Made by a program: the position numbers and the translations under genes. The notes below the pieces were generated by a model. That model was not told the origin of the DNA, did not search any database, and saw only the letters and a program-made list of their open reading frames with translations. 64,000 nucleotides of DNA from an uncultured bacterium (GTDB lineage: Bacteria; Verrucomicrobiota; Lentisphaeria; Victivallales; UBA1829): contig CASFTV010000001.1 in assembly GCA_949297765.1 (NCBI GenBank), forward strand, positions 186,001 to 250,000, in the 5' to 3' direction. Numbering within the stretch: the stretch's first letter is position 1; every line of letters begins with the position of its first letter. Shown here one piece after another: positions 1-8,794 of this stretch.

Positions 1-526
1 CAAGAGTCCGCAGATATGCCGTCTTTCCCAGAGAAGTTCCGCCGACGACGCGGTAGGGATTCAGCCATGCGTGGAACTTCAGTCCGATGCGGTGCGCCTC
101 CTGAATCATGAAGGCGAGCGGATCGAATCCGCTCAGGCCGGCTCCTTCGCTTCCGGCAAGGTTGCGCGAATACGGATTCAGCGCCGACGGATAGAAGGCG
201 TCGTTTGCCGGACGCACCTGAAAAATGACCGCATTCGCGCCGATCGCCTTCAGATTGCCGATCACCGAAAGATAGTTCCTCTTGAATTCCGCGACGCTCC
301 GGGAGACGGGAAAGTCGATATTTTCGACCGTTGCCACCCAGACCGCCCGGAAATCCCCCGGTTTCGCCCGGAAGTCCTTCGGCAGAACCACGTTCGGCTT
401 TTCCGCGAGATCCCCTGCATAGCGGACGGGCCGTCCGCTGCGCGGATCCAGGAGCAGTTCATACTGTCCGAATCCGTCGAATGCGAGAAAACTGAGCAGA
501 AGCGGAAGAAACCGTAAAAGACGCAT
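1..526 (-). CDS. GHL10-type (DUF187) glycosyl-hydrolase-like protein, 5' part
   Basis: Only the N-terminal ~175 residues lie in the window; the gene continues past the left edge. The chosen ATG (524-526, minus strand) follows AAGGAT at a 6-base spacing. The protein opens with an export signal (MRLLRFLPLLLSFLAF, then a small-residue cleavage region). It continues with RAVWVATVENIDFP at about residues 60-73, a stretch on residues having to get there from other forms, and AWLNPYR, which are hallmarks of the GHL10/DUF187 family of (beta/alpha)8 enzymes that act on cell-wall or other glycans. The fold is known for the family; the substrate is not. A secreted location is inferred from the signal peptide. 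The catalytic residues lie outside the window or cannot be assigned. Confidence 0.8.
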   Translation of the reverse strand, partial: MRLLRFLPLLLSFLAFDGFGQYELLLDPRSGRPVRYAGDLAEKPNVVLPKDFRAKPGDFRAVWVATVENIDFPVSRSVAEFKRNYLSVIGNLKAIGANAVIFQVRPANDAFYPSALNPYSRNLAGSEGAGLSGFDPLAFMIQEAHRIGLKFHAWLNPYRVVGGTSLGKTAYLRTL

Positions 527-548
527 TGCAAATCCTTGTTTTTTGAGT

Positions 549-577
549 ATGGTAGCATCACTCCCGGTGTTTGTCAT
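549..577 (-). promoter_or_regulatory. Candidate promoter of the GHL10-type gene
   Basis: On the minus strand ATGACA (-35, 572-577) and TACCAT (-10, 549-554) are 17 bases apart, about 22 bases before the start codon. Five of six and four of six bases match the sigma-70 consensus. Confidence 0.4.
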
Positions 578-637
578 CCCGGAAATGAAATTTTTTTGAT
601 TTTTTTTGCATTTTCCGGCATTCCGGGTTGAGCAAAG

Positions 638-3600
638 TCAGATCCGGACATCCTCCCACCGTTTTTTCAGTATTTCGGGACCGCACTTTTCCAGAGTCTG
701 AAGTTCCGGAGCAAAACGGTTGATATTGGCTTCCTCGTACAGCAGATAGAAATCGCGGAGCGACTCATTCCGATCCAGATCGGGCGTGATGTCGAGCGCC
801 AGTTTGAGACGGGAGGCGAACGGGAGAAGATCCGCTCCTTTCTGTGCATCTTTCGCAGGGGCTGCCGCGGCGCGTTCCGCCCGGATCTTCAGCGCTTTCA
901 GATATCGTTCGTAGCGGGAGAAGGCCGTCCGGCAGCGGAGAAAACCCCTGCGGAACAGAAGATCGAAGCGTTCCCGGATTGCGATGGCGGCGTCCGAGTC
1001 TTCCTGCAGGCGATCCGCGAATTCCTCCGCCTCCCGGTAGAGCTGGAAGATGCGGTTCAGGCGGTTCCGTCCCATTTCGAGATGTCCGGCGGCTCCGTCG
1101 CGCAAGGTTTCCAGCGCCTGGTCGAACGCGGTTCCGCTCCGGATCTTCCAGCTGTCGCACGGAAAAGCGGCGAGCAGGGCGGAATCGACAAGATCGTCTT
1201 TCCAGGAACGGTCGTTCAGGAAGAAACTCAGCTCCATGTCATGGGGGATCTTCGCCATGTTCCGCAGGGTTTTCACGAACTGCGGCAGACGCAGACGGAC
1301 AAGTTTGAGAATGCCCCGTTCGTGCATTGCGCGCGCCTCTTCCTGCTTGAGATAGACTTTCCGCCCGACGCTGTTCTCCTCCGCGACAAGTGCCGGATAT
1401 CCGGTTGTTCCGGCCTCTTTGGAGACAAGGATCGACTCCGGCAGTTCTTCCCCGTCGCAGGGCCAGTCGAGCGCATGGTTCGACGCCCATTTCCGCACGG
1501 CCGGAAGACTGGAACTCAATGCGGAATCCATGCTGCGGATTTCCGGGAAAGAGCGCCGGATTTCCCGGATTTTCCCGTTTGCTCCCCGGATCGCGAGTTT
1601 CATCTGCAGATGTTCCGGAAGCTCCGCTGAAGCAAACAGCCCGGGATCTGTTTCCACGCCGCGTTCTTCCCGGTGGAACTCCGCCAGCGCCTCGGCCAGC
1701 GGCTGTTCCGTGAAGATTCCTCCTTCCCGATAGCGTTTCATAAAGGAGTCCGCAACATCGCGGACCGGGGTCAGTTCCACCCGGATCCGTTTCGGAAGGG
1801 CGCGGAGAAGGAGTTCGATTTTTTCGCCCAGATACCCCGGAATCAGATAGTCCATGATGTGGGGATTGAGCAGATTCAGGGCGTCTTCCGGGACTGTGAG
1901 CGTCACGCCGTCGAATTCCTCTCCGGGGGCGCAGCAGTAGGTCAGGGGGAACTTCTGGCCGGTGAAGACGAGATATGCGGGATAGTCGTTCCGGTCAATG
2001 GACGCATATTCTTCCGTCGTGAAGGTTTCCAGAGGGGGGAGGTAGCTTGTGTGCGTGCTCTCCCAGTCTTTCCGGAGAGCATCCACGGAGACGGCGGAGG
2101 ATGGAAGAACCCGGTCGAAATACCGGAACAGCGCTTCGTCGTCCACGAGCGAATCCGGACGGCGGATTTTCTGTTCCAGGCGGCGCAGGTCGCGGATCCG
2201 GCTGCTGTGTTCCTCCAGCCAGGTCCCGCGGAGGGTCGCCTTCCCGGTGACAAGTCCTTCCCGCAGAAAGACTTCTCTGGCTTCTTCCGGATGGGTCCTG
2301 GAGTAGAGGCAGCGGCGGCCCGGATGGATGACCAGCTGGCCGGCCGTGACGCGTTCCCGCGCATAGACGAATCCCGAACGTTCATCCCAGAAGACATTGT
2401 CATAGACGCGGGCGCAGAGAAACGGGGCGACCTCTTCCAGCCACTCCGCCTTGACTTCCGCATTGCATCTGGCGAAAACCCGGCTGGTCTCCGCCAGATG
2501 GAAGGAGAGCATGAAATCCGGCGGATTTTTCCGTTTTGCCAGTCCCGATCCGGGGAAGATCAGATACTTTTTCCCCGCCCGGTCGGAATAGAGGCGCGTT
2601 TCCCGGTTGTATCCGCCGAGCCGGCGCGGAAGCGCTCCGAGCAGGACCTTGTGCAGAAGATCGTAGGAAATGCGTTCCGGATCAATCTTCTTTTCCGGAC
2701 AGATCCATCCGTTTTCCTTCATCAGATCGCTGAGATCGTCGACCAGATTCCGCCATTCGCGGATTCTCCGGTAGTTGAGATACTGTTTGAGGGCGAACCG
2801 TTTCAGCGCCTGATTGGAATTCCGTGTCCGGAACTCCTCCAGAGCGGTCCAGAGCTTCAGAATTCCGAGGAAATCCGATTCTTCGGATGCGAACGCCCGA
2901 TGGGCTGCGTCAGCTTCCGCCGCTTTTTCAAACGGCCGTTCCCGCGGGTCCGGGATGCTCAGGAATGCCACGATTGCCAGCATTTCCGGAAGAAGACGGA
3001 CACGATGGGCGTCGAGAAGCATTTTCCCGAGCCGGGGATCCAGGGGGAGGGCGGCGAGCGAACGTCCGAGCCGGGTCAGGCGTGTGCCGTCGAGCGCCCG
3101 GAGATCGTTCAGCGTGCGCATTCCCTCGCGGATCAGCGTCGGCGCAGGTTCATCGACCAGCGGAAATTCGCCGAGCGGAGGTAGATTCAGCGACGCCATC
3201 TGGAGGATTACGCCCGCAAGCGAGGATCTCTGAATTTCCGGCGGCGTGAATTCCGCACTTCCGTTCAGCGTCTCTTCCGAATAGAGATGGACGCAGATCC
3301 CGTCGCGGAGACGGCCGCAGCGGCCCCGTCTCTGGCGCGCGCTTGCCCGGGAGATCTGTTCCACGCGCAGCTCCTGAATCCCTGTGCGCGGATTGTAGCG
3401 GCTGAGACGCACCAGACCGGAATCAACCACATAGCGGATTCCCGGAATGGTCAGCGAGGTCTCCGCCACGTTGGTCGCCAGCACGATCCGGCGGAAGTGC
3501 GAGGAGGAAAACACCTTCTGCTGGTCTCCGGAGGAGAGACGCCCGAACAGCGGCAGAATTTCCGTGTTCGGGAAACGGCGTCCGGAGAGTGTTTCCGCGC

Positions 3601-4516
3601 AGTCGCGGATTTCGCGTTCCCCGGGCAGAAACACCAGAATGTCGCCCCGGGGATCCAGATCGTCGAGAAAGGCGACTCCGCGTGCGACGGTTTCTGTGAG
3701 TTCCTCGTCCTCTCCGGGTTCGATCCAGCAGTCTTCGATCGGGAACAGGCGGCCCTCCACCTCCTCCAGCGCGGCCTCTCCGAAAAATGCGGCCAGACGC
3801 TCCGCCTCCAGAGTCGCCGAGGAGAGGATCAGTTTCAGATCCTTCCGCTTCCGCAGCAGCAGTTTCAGATATCCGAGAAGAAAATCAATGTTCAGCGACC
3901 GTTCATGGACCTCGTCAAGAAGGATGCAGTCGTACTGATACAGCATCGGATCGCTGCGGGTTTCCGCCAGCAGAATGCCGTCGGTCATGAATTTGACGAG
4001 AGTCTGCTCCGTCGTCCGGTCGTCGAAGCGGACTTTGCATCCGACCTCGTTTCCCGCCTCGACTCCGGTTTCTCCGGCGACCCGCCGGGCGAGGGAGGTT
4101 GCCGCGATTCTGCGCGGCTGGGTGCAGCCGATCCGTCCGGTCCGTCCGCAGCCCGCCGCAAGAGCAAGTTTCGGCAGCTGGGTCGTTTTGCCCGATCCGG
4201 TTGAGCCGCAGACGATCACAACCCGGTTGTTCCGGATCTTCTCCCGGATCGAATCGGCGTGCGACGCAATCGGAAGATCCTCCGGACAGGTCAGACGGAA
4301 CCGTTCCGCAATCGGCGCAAACGACCGTTCCATCGCCCGCTCCACCTGTTTTTCCAGATTTCCCAGCAGTTCTCCGGCCTTTCCCGATCCGGACGCCACA
4401 GCGGCAGCGACGCTCTCCCATTTTGTCTTCAGACGGATCTGGTCGGTGATGCGCAGAAGGGAAAACTGCTTTTGCAGTTCATCCTTCCGGTGTTCCAGTT
4501 CTGTGCCGTCGTTCAT
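638..4516 (-). CDS. hrpA: ATP-dependent RNA helicase HrpA (DEAH box)
   Basis: The 1292-residue protein has the size and layout of bacterial HrpA (about 1300 residues). The P-loop GSTGSGKTT lies near residue 105 and the DEVHERSLN helicase motif near 200; the usual DEAH reads DEVH here. Motif III (SSAT), the QRRGRCGR arginine-finger motif VI, the HA2/OB region and a long HrpA-specific C-terminal domain follow. HrpA unwinds RNA and resolves stalled translation complexes in other bacteria. It lies 13 bases downstream of glmS on the same strand with no visible terminator between them, so it is probably cotranscribed. The ribosome site before the ATG at 4516 is weak, consistent with translational coupling. 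Confidence 0.95.
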   Translation of the reverse strand: MNDGTELEHRKDELQKQFSLLRITDQIRLKTKWESVAAAVASGSGKAGELLGNLEKQVERAMERSFAPIAERFRLTCPEDLPIASHADSIREKIRNNRVVIVCGSTGSGKTTQLPKLALAAGCGRTGRIGCTQPRRIAATSLARRVAGETGVEAGNEVGCKVRFDDRTTEQTLVKFMTDGILLAETRSDPMLYQYDCILLDEVHERSLNIDFLLGYLKLLLRKRKDLKLILSSATLEAERLAAFFGEAALEEVEGRLFPIEDCWIEPGEDEELTETVARGVAFLDDLDPRGDILVFLPGEREIRDCAETLSGRRFPNTEILPLFGRLSSGDQQKVFSSSHFRRIVLATNVAETSLTIPGIRYVVDSGLVRLSRYNPRTGIQELRVEQISRASARQRRGRCGRLRDGICVHLYSEETLNGSAEFTPPEIQRSSLAGVILQMASLNLPPLGEFPLVDEPAPTLIREGMRTLNDLRALDGTRLTRLGRSLAALPLDPRLGKMLLDAHRVRLLPEMLAIVAFLSIPDPRERPFEKAAEADAAHRAFASEESDFLGILKLWTALEEFRTRNSNQALKRFALKQYLNYRRIREWRNLVDDLSDLMKENGWICPEKKIDPERISYDLLHKVLLGALPRRLGGYNRETRLYSDRAGKKYLIFPGSGLAKRKNPPDFMLSFHLAETSRVFARCNAEVKAEWLEEVAPFLCARVYDNVFWDERSGFVYARERVTAGQLVIHPGRRCLYSRTHPEEAREVFLREGLVTGKATLRGTWLEEHSSRIRDLRRLEQKIRRPDSLVDDEALFRYFDRVLPSSAVSVDALRKDWESTHTSYLPPLETFTTEEYASIDRNDYPAYLVFTGQKFPLTYCCAPGEEFDGVTLTVPEDALNLLNPHIMDYLIPGYLGEKIELLLRALPKRIRVELTPVRDVADSFMKRYREGGIFTEQPLAEALAEFHREERGVETDPGLFASAELPEHLQMKLAIRGANGKIREIRRSFPEIRSMDSALSSSLPAVRKWASNHALDWPCDGEELPESILVSKEAGTTGYPALVAEENSVGRKVYLKQEEARAMHERGILKLVRLRLPQFVKTLRNMAKIPHDMELSFFLNDRSWKDDLVDSALLAAFPCDSWKIRSGTAFDQALETLRDGAAGHLEMGRNRLNRIFQLYREAEEFADRLQEDSDAAIAIRERFDLLFRRGFLRCRTAFSRYERYLKALKIRAERAAAAPAKDAQKGADLLPFASRLKLALDITPDLDRNESLRDFYLLYEEANINRFAPELQTLEKCGPEILKKRWEDVRI

Positions 4517-4529
4517 GAAGCAGACGGGA

Positions 4530-6356
4530 TCATTCGACGGTTACGCTCTTGGCCAGATTCCGGGGATGGTCGATTTCACATCCGCGCGCCTTGGCAAAGT
4601 AGTAGGCGAAAAGCTGAAGTGCAACCACGGTGGTCAGCGGCGCCACATAGCGGGAGCTTGCGGGAACACGGATGATATCCTGCGTGAATTCGCAGACGCG
4701 GTTGTCGTCGCCGGTCACCACCGCGATCACCGGAGAGTGGCGGGCGAGGCACTCCTGAATGTTGCCGATCATCTTTTCCTGTCCGGGAATTGCATTGGCC
4801 AGCGCCATGACGGGAACCTTGTCGTCCAGCAGGGCGATCGGCCCGTGTTTGAGTTCCGCGGCATGATAGCCTTCCGCGTGAACATAGCTGATTTCCTTGA
4901 GCTTCAAAGCTCCTTCGAGCGCGGTCGGATAGAGCGTTCCGCGTCCGATGAAGAAGAAATCTTCCGCGTAGGCGTACTTGTTTGCAAGTTTTTCGATCGC
5001 GGGCGCCTGCTTGAGCGTTTCGCGGATGAGATCGGGAATCCGTTCGATCTCCTGAAGCAGAGCGTCGCCGTCGTCCCGGCTGAGACGGCGGTTGCGTCCG
5101 AGCATCAGCGCGAGCATCAGAAGCACCGTGACCTGACAGGTGAACGCCTTGGTGGACGCCACGCTGATTTCCGGTCCCGCATGCAGATAAATTCCGCGTC
5201 CGGTCTCTCTGGCTATGGTCGAGCCGACCACGTTGCAGAGAGCGGCAACCACAGCGCCCTTGTTCATCGCTTCGCGCACCGCGGCGAGCGTATCCGCCGT
5301 TTCGCCGGACTGGCTGATCGGAAGGACCAGCGTATCCGGATCAATGATCGGATTGCGGTAGCGGAATTCGGCCGCCTGTTCGACCTCCGCCGGAATTCCG
5401 GCAATGTCTTCGAAGAAATATTCCCCGACCATGCCGGCGTGCATACTGGTTCCGCAGCCCGCGATGACAATTCGGGAGATCTTGGCCAGTTCGTGCGGAG
5501 TCAGTCCGAGTCCGGAGAGCATTGCGCTCTTGAGTTTCCGGTCCAGCCGTCCGCGGATTGTGTTCGAGATGGATTCCGGCTGTTCAAAGATCTCCTTGAG
5601 CATGAAGTGTTCGTACTGTCCTTTTCCTGCCGAATCGACATTCCAGTCGATGTTGGAAACCTCGCGTTCGACCGGGAGATTTTCGATGGTCCGCAGTTCG
5701 ACATTGTCGGGTGTGAGCACCGCCAGATCCCCGTCGTCCAGATAGATGACCTTCCGCGTGTACGCCGCAAGCGGGGCGACATCGGAAGCGACCAGATTGC
5801 ATCCGTCGCCCAGTCCGATCACGATCGGGCTGCCGTGCCGCGCCACAAGAATTGTATCCGGATAATCCGTGCAGAGCACGGCGAATCCGTAGGTCCCGTT
5901 GATCCGGTGCAGGGCCGACGCCACCGCCTGAACGAAATCTCCCTTGTAGAATTCCGCAATCAGGTTTGCCACCACTTCGGTGTCGGTATCGGACGCAAAG
6001 GTGTATCCTTTTGCCGTGAGTTTCTGTTTGAGTTCCGCGTAATTTTCAATGATTCCGTTGTGGACCAGGGCGAATTTCCCGGAGTTGTCCAGATGCGGAT
6101 GCGCGTTCCTGACCGACGGAATTCCATGAGTCGCCCAGCGGGTATGCGCGATGCCGGTTGTCTGTTTCAGTTCGCCGTATTTCTGGGTTTCCTGTTCCAG
6201 ATTCCGGACTTTCCCGACCGCTTTGATGGTCAGCAGTTCCTTCCCGCCGAGAGAGAGCCCGGCGGAGTCGTAGCCGCGGTATTCCAGGCGTTTCAAGCCG
6301 TCCAGCAGAATTTTTTCAGCGGGTCTGTGTCCCGTGTATCCGACAATGCCGCACAT
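4530..6356 (-). CDS. glmS: Glutamine-fructose-6-phosphate aminotransferase (isomerizing)
   Basis: The 608-residue protein matches GlmS in length. It begins MCGIVGY, so after Met removal Cys2 becomes the N-terminal nucleophile of the glutaminase domain (about 1-215). Two SIS sugar-isomerase domains follow (about 285-420 and 455-590), with SQSGETADT and STKAFTCQ, and the chain ends in the usual KSVTVE tail. It makes glucosamine-6-phosphate, the entry point to peptidoglycan and LPS amino sugars. AGGAG lies 9 bases before the start. The 159-base upstream gap is AT-rich and probably holds the promoter. It is too short for, and shows no sign of, a glmS ribozyme. hrpA follows. Confidence 0.97.
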   Translation of the reverse strand: MCGIVGYTGHRPAEKILLDGLKRLEYRGYDSAGLSLGGKELLTIKAVGKVRNLEQETQKYGELKQTTGIAHTRWATHGIPSVRNAHPHLDNSGKFALVHNGIIENYAELKQKLTAKGYTFASDTDTEVVANLIAEFYKGDFVQAVASALHRINGTYGFAVLCTDYPDTILVARHGSPIVIGLGDGCNLVASDVAPLAAYTRKVIYLDDGDLAVLTPDNVELRTIENLPVEREVSNIDWNVDSAGKGQYEHFMLKEIFEQPESISNTIRGRLDRKLKSAMLSGLGLTPHELAKISRIVIAGCGTSMHAGMVGEYFFEDIAGIPAEVEQAAEFRYRNPIIDPDTLVLPISQSGETADTLAAVREAMNKGAVVAALCNVVGSTIARETGRGIYLHAGPEISVASTKAFTCQVTVLLMLALMLGRNRRLSRDDGDALLQEIERIPDLIRETLKQAPAIEKLANKYAYAEDFFFIGRGTLYPTALEGALKLKEISYVHAEGYHAAELKHGPIALLDDKVPVMALANAIPGQEKMIGNIQECLARHSPVIAVVTGDDNRVCEFTQDIIRVPASSRYVAPLTTVVALQLFAYYFAKARGCEIDHPRNLAKSVTVE

Positions 6357-6468
6357 AAGATGAGTCTCCTGTGATAAAATTCCGGTTTCATAATCGTATT
6401 AATATATCTCCGGAACGGGAAAAATAAACTTTGATAACCAAATTGTAAGAAAAATTCCTGTTTCCGAT

Positions 6469-6504
6469 GAAAGAAATATCCGGACGGGAGACGCCGCGTC
6501 CGGA
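6469..6504 (-). terminator. Candidate rho-independent terminator of the lipoprotein gene
   Basis: An 8-bp inverted repeat (6479-6486 with 6497-6504, TCCGGACG/CGTCCGGA) is followed on the minus strand by the T-rich run TATTTCTTTC. It starts 12 bases after the stop of the 6516-7733 gene and separates it from glmS. The T run is interrupted. Confidence 0.5.
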
Positions 6505-6515
6505 CTGTTTCCGGA

Positions 6516-7733
6516 TCATTTCGTGATTTCCGCGATGGTCACGCCCAGCGTTTTGAGGGCGATTTTATCCAGATCCTCGGTGGCTCCTGTGAAGTGAAGG
6601 GTGGTGTGTTCGTGCAGGATCGACTCTCCGGTTTTCAGAAATGCCGCGGGGGAGGAGGATTCCAGTTCGTAGAAGGGACCCATCTTCTCCAGGCCGGGAC
6701 CCGGAATGCCGTCGTTGTACGCATTGACGACATCGCCTTTGTAGGGTTCTTTGGAATCTTCCCAGGCGGCGTTGACGTAGTCCGCATCGCCTTCGGGAAG
6801 GGTATAGCGGACGATGGTCAGAATTCCGTGTTCCGCGTCGTAACTGCCGAGAAACGGTTTCGCCCGGTTTTTGGAAAGACCGATTTTTCCGCGGCTGTCC
6901 CCATCGGCGCAGAAGTAGATGACACCCTTTTCCGGATCGACGCGGAGACGGTCCGGAGAGATCTTGCCGAAATAGTCGTCCTTGACCACGGGGCCTTCCG
7001 CGTTTTTCTCGAACGGCACCACGATGGTGGTTTTCGGAGAGGGCTTGAACATGCCGAGCATCCAGATGGAGAGTCCGCCGTTTTCGCGTGTCCAGTCGCT
7101 GCCGCGGTTGATCAGACGGTTCGCGGTGGTGTAGCCGACCGCTTTGAGCGAGCACTCCTTCAGATCAACTCCGACCGATTTTGCGATCTCTTCCTCGGAA
7201 AGAAGAGTGACTTTCCGTTCCAGACGGATTTTCCGTGCCGTCCCGTTGCGGGTTTCCTGTTCAAATTCGGCGGCGAGCGAGACTTCGCGATCTCCGTCGC
7301 GGTCGGTCACGTTCCATGGAAGCGTGTCGAACACGGGGGGAACCTGCCAGTTGTCAAACGTATAGTCCGCGCCTTTTGCAAAGTAGAGACTGAACGGTCC
7401 TCCTTCCGGTCCGAGCCAGAAACGGTCTTCGCCGCCGTAGGCGTTGATGTGGGGAGTCTGTTTTCCCGATTCGATCCGTTTGTAGTTGATCCATCCGCAG
7501 CTGTAACCGGATTCTCCGTCCATGGTGCTGGTCATGACGCGTCCCTGGTAGAGAGGGGTGAGCGCAACCCGCGCTCCTGCGGCATTTTTCAGAATCACCG
7601 GCTGAACACCGTGGTCGCGGAGAAATGTGACGTCCTCAAAAAAGTTTTTTTCCTGCATTGTTGCACATCCTGTTAAAATGGTTGATATCCCTGCGAGAAG
7701 CGGAACGCAGAGGGCTTTCCCGGCTGAGTTCAT
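6516..7733 (-). CDS. Secreted lipoprotein, DUF6786-like
   Basis: A 405-residue protein with a lipoprotein signal peptide. A hydrophobic stretch ends in the lipobox ILTGC (Cys about 22), so the mature protein should be lipid-anchored outside the cytoplasm. The motif GGEDRFWLGPEGG at about residues 88-100 recalls a conserved family found mainly in Bacteroidota and PVC bacteria (DUF6786, recalled rather than searched). No catalytic residues can be assigned. It overlaps the upstream nudC by 4 bp, so the two are cotranscribed and translationally coupled, although a functional link to NADH turnover is not obvious. A hairpin follows the stop. Function unknown. Confidence 0.75.
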   Translation of the reverse strand: MNSAGKALCVPLLAGISTILTGCATMQEKNFFEDVTFLRDHGVQPVILKNAAGARVALTPLYQGRVMTSTMDGESGYSCGWINYKRIESGKQTPHINAYGGEDRFWLGPEGGPFSLYFAKGADYTFDNWQVPPVFDTLPWNVTDRDGDREVSLAAEFEQETRNGTARKIRLERKVTLLSEEEIAKSVGVDLKECSLKAVGYTTANRLINRGSDWTRENGGLSIWMLGMFKPSPKTTIVVPFEKNAEGPVVKDDYFGKISPDRLRVDPEKGVIYFCADGDSRGKIGLSKNRAKPFLGSYDAEHGILTIVRYTLPEGDADYVNAAWEDSKEPYKGDVVNAYNDGIPGPGLEKMGPFYELESSSPAAFLKTGESILHEHTTLHFTGATEDLDKIALKTLGVTIAEITK

Positions 7734-8572
7734 TTCGGCTCCTTCCTTCTGTATTTCCGTTCAAAATCATCAATGATCCGGCGGGCGATGCTTCCTTTCG
7801 GCGGAATTTTCGGGAGCGCTCCGGCGCGGAACCAGCCGAGCGATTCCAGCTCTTTCCCGTCCGGCCTTGCTTCTCCGGAAACGTAGTCCGCGTAGAATCC
7901 GAGCATCAGCGAGTTCGGAAACGGCCAGCACTGGCTGGAGAAATAGCGGATGTTCCCGACCGTGATGGAGGTCTCCTCCAGGATCTCCCGCGCGATGGCC
8001 TCCTCCAGATTCTCCCCCGCTTCGACAAATCCCGCGATGAGCCCGTAGATCTCCGGAACGAAATTCCGGTTGTGGGCAAGCAGAATCTCATCTCCCCGCG
8101 TGACAGCGACAATCACTGCGGGCGCCAGCTGCGGATAGAACTTCTCTCCGCATTCCGGACAGACCATTGCCACGTCGCTGCGGGATTCTTCGAGCTTTTT
8201 CCCGCATCGTCCGCAGAAGCGGTGCTGTTTCCGCCAGTGGAGCAGTTCTTTTGCCCGGCATCCGGCGGAAAAAGCGGCGTCCTGAAGACAGCCGACCGCA
8301 GTCCGCACAGCGACCTTCCGTACCGGTTCCGGCGGCTCTTCCGGCAGTTCCGTCAGATCCACCGCATAGCAGGGGACTCCGTCGCGCATGCCGATGCTGA
8401 GCGCCGCGCCGATTTCCCAGTCCCGCAGTTCCTCCGCACGGGGAAAATCGTACCGGTCCTCCCGCGGACACAGCAGCATGTCGCGTCCGCAGAAGACGAT
8501 CAGTTCCGCTTCGGGATGGTTTTTCCATTCCGGCGTGTAGGCGGGCGACGGGTCCGGTATGAATCTCGGCAT
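7730..8572 (-). CDS. nudC: NADH pyrophosphatase / Nudix hydrolase NudC
   Basis: 280 residues from the ATG at 8572, which has AGGAAATCAGGA directly upstream; the frame is open further upstream without a better start. A four-cysteine zinc ribbon (CGRCG ... CPECG) precedes the Nudix domain. The Nudix box starts GFVEAGEN and ends REILEE (about residues 180-202), matching GX5EX7REUXEE. The following SQCWPFPNS resembles the NudC signature SQPWPFPxS, with Cys replacing the first Pro. The family cleaves NADH, and NAD caps on RNA, to the mononucleotides. It is the first gene of a two-gene operon with the lipoprotein at 6516. Confidence 0.93.
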   Translation of the reverse strand: MPRFIPDPSPAYTPEWKNHPEAELIVFCGRDMLLCPREDRYDFPRAEELRDWEIGAALSIGMRDGVPCYAVDLTELPEEPPEPVRKVAVRTAVGCLQDAAFSAGCRAKELLHWRKQHRFCGRCGKKLEESRSDVAMVCPECGEKFYPQLAPAVIVAVTRGDEILLAHNRNFVPEIYGLIAGFVEAGENLEEAIAREILEETSITVGNIRYFSSQCWPFPNSLMLGFYADYVSGEARPDGKELESLGWFRAGALPKIPPKGSIARRIIDDFERKYRRKEPK

Positions 8573-8609
8573 TCCTGATTTCCTCTTTCTTCTGGTTCCA
8601 TGCGGGGGT

Positions 8610-8638
8610 AATATAACATAACTCTCCTCTCCGGACAA
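8610..8638 (-). promoter_or_regulatory. Promoter of nudC
   Basis: On the minus strand TTGTCC (-35, 8633-8638) and TATATT (-10, 8610-8615) are separated by 17 bases. The -10 box ends 38 bases before the nudC start. Confidence 0.55.
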
Positions 8639-8728
8639 TCTCCATTTCTGAAAAAAACAATACTTTCCCCTTTCTTTTCTGTTTCTGGTGGAGAAACGTG
8701 CGCTGCTCCGCCCCTCCTGCACGGGGAT

Positions 8729-8771
8729 AAAAAAACGGAGACCGTCCTTTCTGCATCGGGGACGGTCTCCG
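8729..8771 (-). terminator. Rho-independent terminator of the 8795-9958 oxidoreductase gene
   Basis: A perfect 12-bp stem (8736-8747 with 8760-8771, 12-base loop) is followed on the minus strand by seven T residues (8729-8735). It lies 23 bases past the stop codon and isolates this gene from nudC. Confidence 0.88.
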
Positions 8772-8794
8772 GGGGATGGATCTGGAAGAGACGG

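Noticed and set aside
3975-6374. 799-residue open frame on the plus strand
   Set aside because: Opposite hrpA and glmS; no motif, and no ribosome site found.
6357-6515. glmS ribozyme upstream of glmS
   Set aside because: The leader is short and AT-rich, and I could not find the ribozyme core helices. The element is mostly found in Firmicutes.
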